Notes under the pieces: generated by a model | What the model saw: the letters and a program-made list of their open reading frames with translations, nothing else | What the model was told of the DNA's origin: nothing | Database searches by the model: none | Made by a program: the position numbers and the translations under genes | Shown here: one piece after another, positions 28,318-39,241 of the stretch | Numbering within the stretch: the first letter of the stretch is position 1 | How the letters are laid out: the number at the start of each line of letters is the position of its first letter | NCBI RefSeq assembly: GCF_009695875.1 | Contig: NZ_VUNC01000001.1 | Coordinates: 1 to 64,000 of the forward strand | Source: Olsenella porci | GTDB lineage: Bacteria; Actinomycetota; Coriobacteriia; Coriobacteriales; Atopobiaceae | Direction of reading: 5' to 3' | Length of the DNA stretch: 64,000 nucleotides

Positions 28318-29058
28318 TCAGAACTCGAACGCCTTCGCGATATCGCACGCGCACACGAGGTCGGCCATGTCGTCCTGTGGGGTTGGCTCCAAGTTGCAGA
28401 TAACGAGGTCGCTGCCGCGAAAGTACTGGACGAGGCCCGCCGCGGGGTACACCACGAGCGACGTCCCGCCGATGATGAGCATGTCGCACCGCTCGATGGC
28501 ACGAACCGCCCTGCTGATGTTGCCTTGGTCCAACGCTTCCTCGTACAGAACGACGTCGGGCTTGACCACACCCCCGCACTTCTCACAGCGGGGAATCCCG
28601 CCGGTTGCCAGGATCCACTCCTGGGAGTACACCTCGCCGCAGCGGCGGCAGATGTTGCGGTGCGTGGATCCGTGCAGCTCGATGACGTTCTTGGACCCCG
28701 CTGCCTGATGCAGACCGTCGATGTTCTGCGTGATGACCGCCGCGAGCTTTCCCTCTGCCTCGAGCTCGGCGAGCTTGCGATGTGCCTGGTTGGGCTGCGC
28801 GTTTGGGGCGCACATGACATGACGATAGAAGTCGTAGAACTCCTCCATGTGCGACTCGTAGAAGCTGTGGCTCAGCATGGTCTCAGGTGGATATTTGTAG
28901 CCGCGCTGGTGATAGAGCCCGTTAGGACTCCGGAAATCGGGAATACCACTGGCAGTGGAAACGCCTGCGCCCCCAAAGAACACGACGCTCTTGGCGCGCT
29001 CGACATGATTCTTGAGCTCCTGGGCCGCCTCGCTGGGGTCTGTGATCGTCTTCGCCAT
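28318..29058 (-). CDS. cobB: NAD-dependent protein deacylase (sirtuin)
   Basis: A 246-residue Sir2-family enzyme that removes acyl groups from lysines using NAD. The NAD-binding GAGVSTASGIPDFR (30-43), the QNID motif (111-114), catalytic His129 in ELHG and the zinc ligands Cys137, Cys140, Cys158 and Cys161 are complete. The A...Y...R pair seen in bacterial desuccinylases is not evident in the 60-residue region after GLYHQRGY, so deacetylase activity is more likely. The start at 29058 follows GGGAGG. It is divergent from the patatin gene with 61 bp between starts. Confidence 0.94.
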   Translation of the reverse strand: MAKTITDPSEAAQELKNHVERAKSVVFFGGAGVSTASGIPDFRSPNGLYHQRGYKYPPETMLSHSFYESHMEEFYDFYRHVMCAPNAQPNQAHRKLAELEAEGKLAAVITQNIDGLHQAAGSKNVIELHGSTHRNICRRCGEVYSQEWILATGGIPRCEKCGGVVKPDVVLYEEALDQGNISRAVRAIERCDMLIIGGTSLVVYPAAGLVQYFRGSDLVICNLEPTPQDDMADLVCACDIAKAFEF

Positions 29059-29119
29059 GATGGCCTCCCGTTCCACTGGCTTGCCTGGACCAACTCTATC
29101 ACCGGGAGGTGTGGCAAAC

Positions 29120-30115
29120 ATGACCCAGCAACCCAAGGCTCAGCCCCTTGCGAGCAACGTCACCGACTGCGCCCTTATTTTTGAGGGCGGCGGCTATCGG
29201 GCCGCCTACACGGCGGGATTTGCCCGCGTCCTCCTGGAACAGGGCATCTACTTCGACTTTGTCTGCGGCATCAGCGCCGGCGCCAGCCACACCGTGGACT
29301 ACGTCTCGCGCGACCTCTGGCGCACTCGGTTCGCCTTCCTGGGAGAGAGGCCCAAGGGCATCCAGATCAACGGGCTGGGTTCGATGCTGCGGGGCGACCG
29401 CTACTTCAACGCCGACTACCTGTACGAGGGATGCGTTGAGGACGGCTTTATGCCCTTTGACTGGAAGACCTTCTGCGCCAACCCGGCGCAAGTGGCGGTC
29501 CAGTCCTTCGAGAGCGACACGGGCCGCTCCGTCACGCTCACCAAGGACGACATGCCCGACATGGAATCCATGATGCACGCGGTCCGTGCCAGCTCGACCC
29601 TCCCCGGCATGATGAAGCCCATACGGATCGACGGGCATGTGATGTACGACGGCGGCCTGGGCCAGGGTGCGGGCATCCCCCTCCACCTTGCTGAGGACGC
29701 AGGATACAAGCGGTTCTTCTTCGTGGCGACCAGGCCTCGGGGATACCGCAAGCTCCCGCCGACGGGTGCCGAGAGACGCATGCTGCTGGCCGTCTCGAAA
29801 GGCAATCCCTATGTGAGAAACGCACTTCTCACCCGCTGGGAGCGCTACAACGTGGAGCTGACCCGGCTCGAGGGGCTCGCGCGCGAGGGCAAGGCCTACA
29901 TCGTCTACCCGGACGAAATGCCCCTTTCGAGTGGCACCACCGACACCCACAAGCTACACGAGGCGTACGACCAAGGCCACGCGCAGGGCATGCGGGAGCT
30001 GCCGAGGTGGAGGGAATTCCTCTTTGGTTCCCCTGACGCCGGCCCCAAGCCAGACCCCAAGGTCCTCCGCGAGGTCGAGGCCGAGGCCGAGGGCTACATC
30101 ACGATCTCGAAGTGA
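29120..30115 (+). CDS. Patatin-like phospholipase family protein
   Basis: A 331-residue lipid acyl hydrolase of the bacterial YjjU/RssA-like patatin type. The oxyanion GGGYRAAY (23-30), nucleophile Ser52 in GISAG (50-54) and the partner Asp177 in DGGLGQG form the catalytic dyad. No signal peptide or membrane segment is visible, so it probably acts in the cytoplasm or at the inner membrane face. ATG at 29120 is preferred to an in-frame GTG that directly abuts the GGGAGG ribosome site. Natural substrate is unknown. Confidence 0.9.
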   Translation: MTQQPKAQPLASNVTDCALIFEGGGYRAAYTAGFARVLLEQGIYFDFVCGISAGASHTVDYVSRDLWRTRFAFLGERPKGIQINGLGSMLRGDRYFNADYLYEGCVEDGFMPFDWKTFCANPAQVAVQSFESDTGRSVTLTKDDMPDMESMMHAVRASSTLPGMMKPIRIDGHVMYDGGLGQGAGIPLHLAEDAGYKRFFFVATRPRGYRKLPPTGAERRMLLAVSKGNPYVRNALLTRWERYNVELTRLEGLAREGKAYIVYPDEMPLSSGTTDTHKLHEAYDQGHAQGMRELPRWREFLFGSPDAGPKPDPKVLREVEAEAEGYITISK

Positions 30116-30178
30116 GGACGCCGCCAGCCCCAGCCTGTGCGACAATCCCCACGGATTGTGCCGAGCGAAAGGACCAAC

Positions 30179-30958
30179 ATGGCAGATGAACGCGAGCTGC
30201 GCCTCGTCTCGTGGAACGTGAACGGCCTCAGGGCCGTGCTCAAGAAGGAGCCGAGCTTCACCGAGATCTTTGGGCAGTGCGACGCAGACGTCTTCGCGAT
30301 ACAGGAGACCAAGCTGCAGGAGGGCCAGGTGAGCCTGGATCTTCCCGGCTACGTGCAGACGTGGAGCTACGCAGAGCGAAAGGGCTATTCGGGAACCGCC
30401 GTCTTCAGCCGCGAGGAGCCGCTGCAGGTGATTCGCCAGATCGGCTCCCCCGTCGCGGACGACGAGGGGCGCGTGTGCGCGCTGGAGTTCCCCTCCATGT
30501 GGTTCGTGGACGTATACACCCCCAACTCCAAGCAGGGCCTGCTGCGTCTGGACGAGCGCATGGTGTGGGACGAGCACTTCCGCGACTTCCTGTCGGAGCT
30601 CTCGCAGGACAAGCCCGTGGTGACCTGCGGCGACTTCAACGTCGCCCACGAGGAGATCGACCTCAAGAATCCTGACACCAACCACGAGAACGCGGGCTTC
30701 AGCGACCAGGAGCGCGAGAGTTTTACCAAGCTGCTCGACTCCGGCCTCACGGACACCTTCCGCGCGCTGCACCCCACCCTCGAGGGCGCCTACAGCTGGT
30801 GGAGCTACCGCATGCGCTCGCGCGAGCGAAACACGGGCTGGCGCATCGACTACTTCCTGGTGAGCGACCGCATCGCGGACAGGGTCAGGGACGCCCGCAT
30901 CCTAGGCGACGTCTATGGGAGCGACCACTGCCCCGTGGAGCTTACGCTCGCTATCTAG
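30179..30958 (+). CDS. xth: Exodeoxyribonuclease III / AP endonuclease
   Basis: A 259-residue exonuclease III-type AP endonuclease for base-excision repair. Motifs in order: SWNVNGLRA, QETKLQE (catalytic Glu), VDVYTPNS, GDFNVAHEEIDL, RIDYFLVS and GSDHCPVEL (catalytic His). The start at 30179 follows AAAGGA; an upstream in-frame codon at 30137 has no site. It is co-directional with the patatin gene 63 bp before. Confidence 0.95.
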   Translation: MADERELRLVSWNVNGLRAVLKKEPSFTEIFGQCDADVFAIQETKLQEGQVSLDLPGYVQTWSYAERKGYSGTAVFSREEPLQVIRQIGSPVADDEGRVCALEFPSMWFVDVYTPNSKQGLLRLDERMVWDEHFRDFLSELSQDKPVVTCGDFNVAHEEIDLKNPDTNHENAGFSDQERESFTKLLDSGLTDTFRALHPTLEGAYSWWSYRMRSRERNTGWRIDYFLVSDRIADRVRDARILGDVYGSDHCPVELTLAI

Positions 30959-30960
30959 GA

Positions 30961-30992
30961 GAGAGGCTCGGCGCCCCGGTGTCGGGCCTCTC
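30961..30992. terminator. Hairpin between convergent xth and the PHP gene
   Basis: GAGAGGC and GCCTCTC form a 7-bp stem with GC-rich inner sequence directly after the xth stop. No T-run is present on either side. Confidence 0.45.
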
Positions 30993-31027
30993 CCCTGGCA
31001 TCTGGGGCATGCCGTGACACGAAGGGC

Positions 31028-31861
31028 TTACTCGATCGTGGTGCCGACACCCTCGCGCATCGCCTGCAAGAAGCTTTCGGCGTCCCGCGTGGCGATTAGC
31101 GCCTGGGGGAAGTGGATGCGCTCGAGCATCCTGAGGGCGGGCTCGAACCCGCCGATGCCGCAGCTGATGTGCGCGTCGCTGCTCACCACGATCTTGCAGC
31201 CCTCCTCGGCGCACACTTCCGCAAGCGCCTGACAGCCGTCGATGGTGTCCTTGTGCCCGATGACGGAATCGAGGCTGTGCGCGTTGATCTCGATGAGCTT
31301 GTGGAGCTCCTTGGCCGCCCTCACGACCTCCCTGTGCTCGAAGGGGACCCTGCCGCGCACCGGGTGGCCCAGCACCAGCACCTTGGGGTCCTGGAGAGCG
31401 GAGAGGTACATATTGGTGGTAACGGACAGGTTCGCCTCACGTGCGAAATCCCTGCCGTGCACGCTGGCGATGACGTAGTCGCAGCGCGAGAACACCCGTT
31501 CCTTGAGCGTCGCGGGCGACTCGACATCGCCCGTGATGCCCTCGTCAATCATGATGTCGTGCCCATAGAGGTTGCCCTTGAGGTCGACGATGTCCGCCTC
31601 GCAGCCATGGAGCAGCCTCACGCCGTGCCACACCCTCGGCCAGCAGCCAAAGTTGTAGAAGTACTGGTAGTCGCGTGTATCGCATGCAAGCCTACCGTCC
31701 CCCGCTGCAACAGCGGGATGGAGCATCGACGAGAAGTGCTCCGTGCATCCCAGCAGCTCGAGCCTCAGCTCGGCGGCGGCGCGCACGTTCTCCTCGATCG
31801 TGGAGTAGGCGTGGCGGGAGTAGATGGTGTGGGTGTGGATGTCGCAGGCGTTGCGAAGCAC
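31028..31861 (-). CDS. PHP-domain metal-dependent hydrolase (YcdX-like)
   Basis: A 277-residue protein of the polymerase-and-histidinol-phosphatase superfamily. The N-terminal CDIHTHTIYSRHAYST carries HxH metal ligands. Further likely ligands are Glu in GCEADIVD, His in VIASVHGRDF, His in VLGHPVRG and the C-terminal SSDAHISCGIGG. The layout fits YcdX-type phosphatases with a trinuclear zinc site. The start is GTG at 31861 with GGAGGG upstream. It lies 69 bp after an aminotransferase gene on the same strand, possibly one unit. Substrate is unknown. Confidence 0.85.
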   Translation of the reverse strand: MLRNACDIHTHTIYSRHAYSTIEENVRAAAELRLELLGCTEHFSSMLHPAVAAGDGRLACDTRDYQYFYNFGCWPRVWHGVRLLHGCEADIVDLKGNLYGHDIMIDEGITGDVESPATLKERVFSRCDYVIASVHGRDFAREANLSVTTNMYLSALQDPKVLVLGHPVRGRVPFEHREVVRAAKELHKLIEINAHSLDSVIGHKDTIDGCQALAEVCAEEGCKIVVSSDAHISCGIGGFEPALRMLERIHFPQALIATRDAESFLQAMREGVGTTIE

Positions 31862-31930
31862 GTTCGCTCTCCCTCCAGGAGTCAGACGGTAGGCCAGAAG
31901 TCATTTTCGCACCTTGCCGGCGCGGCGTGC

Positions 31931-33115
31931 CTAGCGTGCGTACTCCCCCGCGAGGCGCTCCCATGCGGGCATGGAGCCCACGATGGTCTCGTGGCTCACG
32001 CAGTACCCCACGCGCACCCATCCCGTGCAGCCAAAGCTGTCGGAGGGCACGGGGAGAAGCTCCTGCTCGCGCGCCTTGAGGAAGAACGCTTTGGCGTCGG
32101 GCTCGAGCGCCTTGACCCACAGGTAGAAGGCACCCTGCGGCTCTATGTACTCGTAGCCCAACCTCGAGAGGCCGCTCGTGAGCGCCTCCCGGTTGCTGGC
32201 GTAGGCCTCCACGTTGCTCGGCACGTCCACGCAGTCGGCGACCACACGCTGGAACAGCGAAGGGGCGCACACAAAGCCGAGCTTGCGACCCGAGCCGGCG
32301 ACGGCGGGAAGAAGCTCGTCGTGGTCCGGATTGGTGGTGGGCACCAGGACCCAGCCAATGCGCTCGCCGGGGAGGCTGAGCGACTTTGAGTAGCTGTAGC
32401 ACACCAGCGTGCGGTCGTACACATCGGGGACCCAGGGCACCTCAGCACCGTAGGTGATCTCGCGGTAGGGCTCGTCCGCGATCAGGTACACGCTCGTGCC
32501 CAGGGCAGCCTCGCGGTCACGCAGGACGGCGGCAAGGTCCTCAAGGTTCTGGAGCGAGTAGACCGAGCCCACGGGGTTGTTGGGCGAGTTGACGATCAGG
32601 GCCTTTGTCCTATCGCCCACCGCCCTGCCAATGGCGTCGGGGTCAATCTGGAAGGTCGCGGGGTCGGCGGGCACCTCGACGCAGGTCGCTCCCGCGCTCT
32701 CGATCCACACCCGGTACTCGGGGAAATAGGGGGAGATCACGATGACCTCGTCACCGGGGTTGACCACCGCGTTGAGGACGATGTTGATGGACGCCGCCGC
32801 ACCGCAGGTCATGTAGAGCTCGTCGGTGCCGTACGAAGTGCCAAAGCGCCGGTTGAGGGAGTCTGCGACCGCCTTGCGCGTTGCCGGGTAGCCCGCCGCG
32901 GGGGTGTACCCATGGAGCTCGGTCGGGGGGAGGGAGAGGTTCCGCTGGATGGACTCGCGGACCTCCTCCGGCGCGGGGACGGACGGGTTGCCCAGCGAGA
33001 AGTCAAACACGTTCTGGGCGCCAATCTGCGCCTTGCGCCTCGCGCCGTACGCCGCGATCTCACGGATGCTCGACTTCTGCGCTCCATAGGCGTAGCTCTG
33101 CTGGTTTATGGACAT
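31931..33115 (-). CDS. Class I/II pyridoxal-phosphate aminotransferase
   Basis: A 394-residue PLP enzyme of fold type I. FDFSLGNPSVPAP near residue 40, NSPNNPVGSVYS, the cofactor-binding IADEPYREITY, the Schiff-base lysine in CYSYSKSLSLPGERIGW and a C-terminal substrate Arg region (TGWVRVGYCVS) are present. It resembles the aspartate-aminotransferase-like group; substrate cannot be fixed. The start at 33115 follows GAGGGGAG. A promoter is visible upstream. Confidence 0.9.
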   Translation of the reverse strand: MSINQQSYAYGAQKSSIREIAAYGARRKAQIGAQNVFDFSLGNPSVPAPEEVRESIQRNLSLPPTELHGYTPAAGYPATRKAVADSLNRRFGTSYGTDELYMTCGAAASINIVLNAVVNPGDEVIVISPYFPEYRVWIESAGATCVEVPADPATFQIDPDAIGRAVGDRTKALIVNSPNNPVGSVYSLQNLEDLAAVLRDREAALGTSVYLIADEPYREITYGAEVPWVPDVYDRTLVCYSYSKSLSLPGERIGWVLVPTTNPDHDELLPAVAGSGRKLGFVCAPSLFQRVVADCVDVPSNVEAYASNREALTSGLSRLGYEYIEPQGAFYLWVKALEPDAKAFFLKAREQELLPVPSDSFGCTGWVRVGYCVSHETIVGSMPAWERLAGEYAR

Positions 33116-33169
33116 GAAGGGTCTCCCCTCTCCCCCGGTTGATCGTTGCGGTCAGACTGCCGTGGGGCA

Positions 33170-33199
33170 ATTGTAGGTTCGCGCGCCACGTGCCGTCAC
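33170..33199 (-). promoter_or_regulatory. Promoter of the aminotransferase gene
   Basis: On the minus strand GTGACG (33194-33199) and TACAAT (33170-33175) are separated by 18 bp, a fair match to a housekeeping sigma promoter 55-80 bp upstream of the start codon. Confidence 0.5.
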
Positions 33200-33209
33200 G
33201 CGCGTGCGC

Positions 33210-33248
33210 AAAACGAAACCGGGGACGGACACAGCGGCCCATCCCCGG
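33210..33248 (-). terminator. Intrinsic terminator of ftsH
   Basis: On the minus strand the stem CCGGGGA/TCCCCGG with a GC-rich 16-nt loop is followed by TTTCGTTTT. It is 50 bases after the ftsH stop. Confidence 0.75.
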
Positions 33249-33297
33249 CAGGCGGAAGCTACCATCATCACCCAAGCTCCGGGCGAGAGGAACGCGG

Positions 33298-35217
<1,920 letters not shown>

Positions 35218-35254
35218 GAATAGGCTCCTTGCGTGACGGGCCCATGCGAGGTCG

Positions 35255-35809
35255 CTACCTCGAATAGACCTCGGGCTTGAGAATGCCCACGTAGGGCAGG
35301 TTGCGATAGTGCTCGGCGTAGTCCAGGCCGTAGCCCACGATGAACTCGTCCGGCACGTGGGTCCCCAGGTAGTCCGGCTTAATCGCCGGCGTGTGGTTGG
35401 GGATGTCCTTGAGCGAGAAGGCGCACACCTTGACGGAGCGGGGACCGCGGCCGCGCAGCATGTCGACCAGATAGCTCAGCGTGAGGCCGGAGTCCAGGAT
35501 GTCCTCCGCGATGATGATGTCGCGCCCCTCGATCTTGGTGCTGAGGTCCTTGAGGATGCGCACCACGCCCGAGCTCTTGACCCCATCGCCGTAGCTCGAC
35601 ACGGCCATGAAGTCCACCTCGCAGGGCACCGTGATGGCGCGCAGGAGGTCCGCCGTAAAGACGAACGCGCCGCGCAGGACCGCCACGATGAGCGGGTTCT
35701 TGCCGGCGTAGTCCCTCGAGATCTCTGCGCCAAGCCGCGAGACGATCCCCTTGATGTCGTCCTCGGACAGAATGACCTCGGAAATGTCCTCGTTGATCTC
35801 CTGAGCCAT
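35255..35809 (-). CDS. hpt: Hypoxanthine phosphoribosyltransferase
   Basis: Salvages hypoxanthine and guanine to IMP and GMP. The 184-residue length, [21 protein letters not shown], and the PRPP loop in [16 protein letters not shown] are typical. The open frame continues upstream, but [19 protein letters not shown] at 35809 is the family start. It lies 37 bp before ftsH and 151 bp after tilS. Confidence 0.95.
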   Translation of the reverse strand: MAQEINEDISEVILSEDDIKGIVSRLGAEISRDYAGKNPLIVAVLRGAFVFTADLLRAITVPCEVDFMAVSSYGDGVKSSGVVRILKDLSTKIEGRDIIIAEDILDSGLTLSYLVDMLRGRGPRSVKVCAFSLKDIPNHTPAIKPDYLGTHVPDEFIVGYGLDYAEHYRNLPYVGILKPEVYSR

Positions 35810-35960
35810 GAGCCTTGCCCCTTCTCCTCTGCGTTGCCGTCGCGCGCCCCGCGGCTGCCTCTGGACGCGAGCTCGGGGCGACATGCTATGCCATGGTACT
35901 ACGGCCCAAGTGCGCAAACCCCCAGGGGCAACAACCTTCACCAGCAGTGTTCACCTGCGG

Positions 35961-37487
35961 CTACGGGCGTGGGTCCTGCCGCTCCAGCAGCGTGAGCTCC
36001 ACGACCGTGCGGGTGTCCGGGGTGCAGCGCGCCCCCTCGTCCGGGCGGACGCCCGCAACCCACACCACCCTGCCGGTGGGAGAGGTGCGGAGCACGGGGA
36101 CCGCGCCCCTCTCCGCCGCGGGAATGCGTGCCTCGTTGAGGAGGTCCGAGAGCTTCTTGGACTGCCCGTGCATCCCGAGAGGGCACAGGACGTCGCCGGG
36201 GGCGGGGGCGTCGACCCACAGGCGCCCGCCGTGGACCGGGTCCACGGCGCAGGAGGCGGCATCGAGCATCACCGAGGCCTTGCCCCACTCGCGGGAGTGG
36301 GCACGGGCCACCTCCGGTGCCTTGGAGCCGGCGGGAACCTGGGCGAGACGCGCCACGACGGCACGACCGTCCCCCAGCTCCAGGCGGCCGGGGACCTCGA
36401 GCCACGCGGGGCTGACCGACCCTGCGGGGGCGGCAGTGCGGAGGAACAGGAGGCCGTACTCAACCCGGGCATCGCAGCCCATGGGTATGCTCGCCGAGCC
36501 GCTGCCCCTCGCGACGAGCGAGAGCACCTGCGCCACATGGCGGGCCTCGATGCGCGCGCCCGGGCAGATCCCCAGGATGGCCATGCGCACGACGCGACGG
36601 GCAATCGCCACGTCGCAGGCACCAAGCCGCGCCGCGTCGAGCGCAACCATGCCGTCGGAGGAACGCCGCACTAGGTCGCGAAACGTCCGCGTTGCCGCCT
36701 GGGTCATGTATGAATCCTCGTCGCCCAGGATGTCGCAGGTTGCCGTGAGACTCGACACGACGCGCGGGTTGCGTCTCTCCACCACGGGCATGACCTCATG
36801 GCGCACGTAGGAGCGCAGGTAGCGCGTGTCCCGGTTGGTGTCGTCCTCGCGCCACACGATCCCCCGCATGCGCAGGAGGTCGCATAGCTCCTCGTGCGTG
36901 CGGTCGAGGAGGGGTCTCACAATGCGGTTGCGACGACGGGGTATGGACGAGAGGCCCGATGGCCCGCTGCCCCTGATGGCGTTCATGAAGAAGGTCTCGG
37001 CGCGGTCGTTCGCCGTGTGCGCCGTGAGGATGCGTGCGGCGGAGCGGGGCGTGCCAAACTCCTCCGAGAGCTTGTTAGCCAACCGGTTGGCCGCCCTATA
37101 CCGCACCTCGCGACCTGTGTTCTCGACGTTTCCATCCGCCTGGCCCGCCAGCGCACGCACGTCCACGCTCACCACGTCGCACGGGATGCCAAAGCGCTCG
37201 GAGAGCTCGCGCACGAACTCCTCGTCCTCCTGGGCGTCCAGCCCCCTCAGCTGGTGGTTCACGTGCAGCACATGGAGTCGCTCGCGGGCGATGCGGGCGA
37301 CGCCGCGTCCATCGTCTATGTCAAGCTCGGACGTCGCGGCAAGCACGAGGAGCGCCGTGGAGTCAGCACCACCCGAGACCATCAGGACCACGGGGGCGCG
37401 CATGGCATCGTCGCGGCGGGAGGACGGCCGCTCAAACGGGCCGCCGGGGGTCGCATACCTGCGCATCACGCTCGTCACCTTTGCCAC
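35961..37487 (-). CDS. tilS: tRNA(Ile)-lysidine synthase
   Basis: TilS converts cytidine 34 of tRNA-Ile(CAU) to lysidine, switching its identity from Met to Ile. The PP-loop MVSGGADSTALL, HVNHQLRG, the LTAHTANDRAETFFMNAIRG block and RPLLDRTHEEL are standard. A TilS C-terminal domain (SKKLSDLLNEARIPAAERGAVPVL) is present; full length 508. The start is uncertain: GTG at 37487 has AAGGGGG too close, GTG at 37478 has better spacing, and ATG at 37466 is also possible. Confidence 0.93.
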   Translation of the reverse strand: MAKVTSVMRRYATPGGPFERPSSRRDDAMRAPVVLMVSGGADSTALLVLAATSELDIDDGRGVARIARERLHVLHVNHQLRGLDAQEDEEFVRELSERFGIPCDVVSVDVRALAGQADGNVENTGREVRYRAANRLANKLSEEFGTPRSAARILTAHTANDRAETFFMNAIRGSGPSGLSSIPRRRNRIVRPLLDRTHEELCDLLRMRGIVWREDDTNRDTRYLRSYVRHEVMPVVERRNPRVVSSLTATCDILGDEDSYMTQAATRTFRDLVRRSSDGMVALDAARLGACDVAIARRVVRMAILGICPGARIEARHVAQVLSLVARGSGSASIPMGCDARVEYGLLFLRTAAPAGSVSPAWLEVPGRLELGDGRAVVARLAQVPAGSKAPEVARAHSREWGKASVMLDAASCAVDPVHGGRLWVDAPAPGDVLCPLGMHGQSKKLSDLLNEARIPAAERGAVPVLRTSPTGRVVWVAGVRPDEGARCTPDTRTVVELTLLERQDPRP

Positions 37488-37581
37488 GCCCCCTTCGTGT
37501 ACCCTACTGCGTTGCCGCCGCCCTGGCGGACGGCTGGAAAGAGTGTACGTCTATGCCGGGCCAACGCCCGAGGAGGGGACC

Positions 37582-38409
37582 ATGACTCCACTCATGCATC
37601 TCTACGTGCTAGCAAGCGGGTCGGCAGGCAACGCCGCCGTGATCGACGGGCCGGACGGGGCGATTCTGATCGACTGCGGAATCTCGCGGAAGGAGCTCGG
37701 ACGACGCGCGGCGGACGCAGGTGCCAACCTGGATCGGGTGCAGGCGGTCTTCGTGACCCACGAGCACGGCGACCACGTGCGCGGCATCCCCGTGCTCGCC
37801 TCCCACACGGAGTGCCCGTTCTACGCCACCGCGGGGACGGCGGGCGGCGGTAAGGCACTTCTCGACGTCCCCTTCACGCTCGTCTCGCACGACGACGAGG
37901 TCGATGTGGGCGGCATGCACGTGACCCTCTTCCCAACCAGCCACGACGTTGCGGACCCCTTTGGAATGAGGGTCGAGGTGCGCGACGACGGAGGCGCAAC
38001 CCTCGACGCCATCGGCTGGTGCACGGATACGGGCTTCCTCACTGCGGAGGCACTCGGCGCGCTGCGCGACGTTCGCATCCTGGGGATCGAGTCCAACCAC
38101 GACGTCGAGATGCTCCGCAATGGCCCGTACCCCGCCTTCCTGCGGAGGAGGGTCGGCGGCGAGGCCGGGCACCTTTCCAACGAGCAGTGCGCCGACGCGC
38201 TGTCCCTGCTGGTAGGGGACGACACCGAGACCGTCGTTGCCCTCCATCTGAGCGAGAAGAACAACCGCCCCTCCGTCTGCATGAGGACCCTGGCGGGGGC
38301 GCTGGGCGCCAGCCTGCTGGACGGCGAGGACGGTCCCGAGGCAAGGACGGAGGACGGCGCCATAAGCCTGTGCTGCGCCCACCAGGACCGCCCCGTCGTC
38401 ATCTGGTAG
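37582..38409 (+). CDS. Metallo-beta-lactamase-fold hydrolase (WalJ/YycJ-like)
   Basis: A 275-residue MBL-fold protein. It begins LYVLASGSAGNAAVI, the WalJ/YycJ signature, followed by LIDCGIS and the metal motif THEHGDH (59-65; His60, His62, Asp64, His65), later FPTSHDVADPFG and GIESNHD. Relatives are 5'-3' DNA exonucleases linked to DNA repair or cell-wall signalling. No walRK genes are in this window. The start at 37582 follows GAGGAGG. It is divergent from tilS. Confidence 0.87.
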   Translation: MTPLMHLYVLASGSAGNAAVIDGPDGAILIDCGISRKELGRRAADAGANLDRVQAVFVTHEHGDHVRGIPVLASHTECPFYATAGTAGGGKALLDVPFTLVSHDDEVDVGGMHVTLFPTSHDVADPFGMRVEVRDDGGATLDAIGWCTDTGFLTAEALGALRDVRILGIESNHDVEMLRNGPYPAFLRRRVGGEAGHLSNEQCADALSLLVGDDTETVVALHLSEKNNRPSVCMRTLAGALGASLLDGEDGPEARTEDGAISLCCAHQDRPVVIW

Positions 38410-38442
38410 GGCGTCTTCTCTCTCGCCCAACCCAACCCACGC

Positions 38443-38484
38443 AAAAAGGGGCGGGGGAGACGCTCGTCGCGCCTTCCCCGCCCC
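38443..38484 (-). terminator. Intrinsic terminator of hsp20
   Basis: On the minus strand a 10-bp perfect stem GGGGCGGGGA/TCCCCGCCCC is followed by TTTTT. It lies 24 bases after the hsp20 stop and faces the convergent hydrolase gene. Confidence 0.85.
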
Positions 38485-38507
38485 TACGTGCTTGCAGTCT
38501 GCCAGCG

Positions 38508-38939
38508 CTAGTCGATGGCGACCTTGGTGACGCTGTCCTTCTCCTGGATCTTGGGCACGTTGACCGTAAGCACGCCGTTCTCCAGCTTTGCGGTCAGCCC
38601 CTGCGTGGAGGCGTCCTTAAGATAAACGCCACGGGTTGCCTGCCACTCGCCGCTCTCCTTGTGCAGGTAGTTCTTGCCCTTCTCCTCGTCGGACTCCTTC
38701 TTGTCCACCGAGATCGAGAGGCGACCCTCGTTGAGTTCGACGTCAATCTGATCACGCTTGACGTTGGGGAGCTCGGCAGAGACCACGTACCTGTCACCAG
38801 CATCCTCGACATCCATCTTGAAGACGTTGCCCTCCGCAGCCGAGACGAGCGGGCCGCCAAAGAAGTCGTCGAACGCGTCCCACGGGAAGGCCCTGCGAAG
38901 TGCCCTGTCATAGCTGCTATAAGGAATCATGCTCGTCAT
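38508..38939 (-). CDS. hsp20: Small heat-shock protein, Hsp20/alpha-crystallin family
   Basis: A 143-residue ATP-independent holdase that keeps unfolding proteins soluble. The alpha-crystallin core runs from about residue 40 (VFKMDVEDAGDRYVVSAELP) to GVLTVNVPK, with the N-terminal PWDAFDDFFG and a C-terminal tail lacking a strict IxI motif. ATG at 38939 has AGGGAG eight bases upstream; other in-frame starts exist at 38945 and 38999. The inverted repeat 132 bp upstream, shared with dnaK and clpB, points to HspR control. Confidence 0.94.
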   Translation of the reverse strand: MTSMIPYSSYDRALRRAFPWDAFDDFFGGPLVSAAEGNVFKMDVEDAGDRYVVSAELPNVKRDQIDVELNEGRLSISVDKKESDEEKGKNYLHKESGEWQATRGVYLKDASTQGLTAKLENGVLTVNVPKIQEKDSVTKVAID

Positions 38940-39070
38940 GTTCATCACTCCCTGATGATGCCCTGTGGACGCCCCGTTACCGTGCGTCCCTGTGTTCACT
39001 CGTACTTGTTCCCATACAGTAGGACTTTATTCCTCACGACAAGATTTTCTCAGTATTTGCGACTAAGCAA

Positions 39071-39092
39071 ATCTAAGCCATATTTGTTAGAT
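39071..39092 (-). promoter_or_regulatory. HspR-type operator of hsp20
   Basis: Plus-strand TCTAAGC-N6-TGTTAGA, an inverted repeat matching the ones upstream of clpB and dnaK except for a spacer one base shorter. An extra CTAAGC half-site (39063-39068) stands ten bases upstream in tandem. It is 132 bp upstream of the hsp20 start in a 302-bp AT-richer gap (38940-39241) shared with the divergent membrane-protein gene. Confidence 0.65.
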
Positions 39093-39241
39093 GTTGAGAG
39101 GAACCAGGACGATTTGGGTAACTGTGAGAGACATGGCAGATGCGCGGATGTGGCGTTGGAACGGTCGCTAGCCCAGCCCCCGTGTTCTATCATGGTGCCC
39201 GTTATCTGCTTGAAAAATGCCGCTCCCGCGGAGGCACCCTC

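Noticed and set aside
27781-29184. 467-residue plus-strand frame in and beyond the geneless gap
   Set aside because: Arg/Pro-rich, runs antisense into the sirtuin gene, and shows no family features.
39140-39241. N-terminal extension of the membrane protein at 39242
   Set aside because: The upstream part of the frame has no ribosome site and overlaps the hsp20 control region, while ATG at 39242 has a clear GGAGG.
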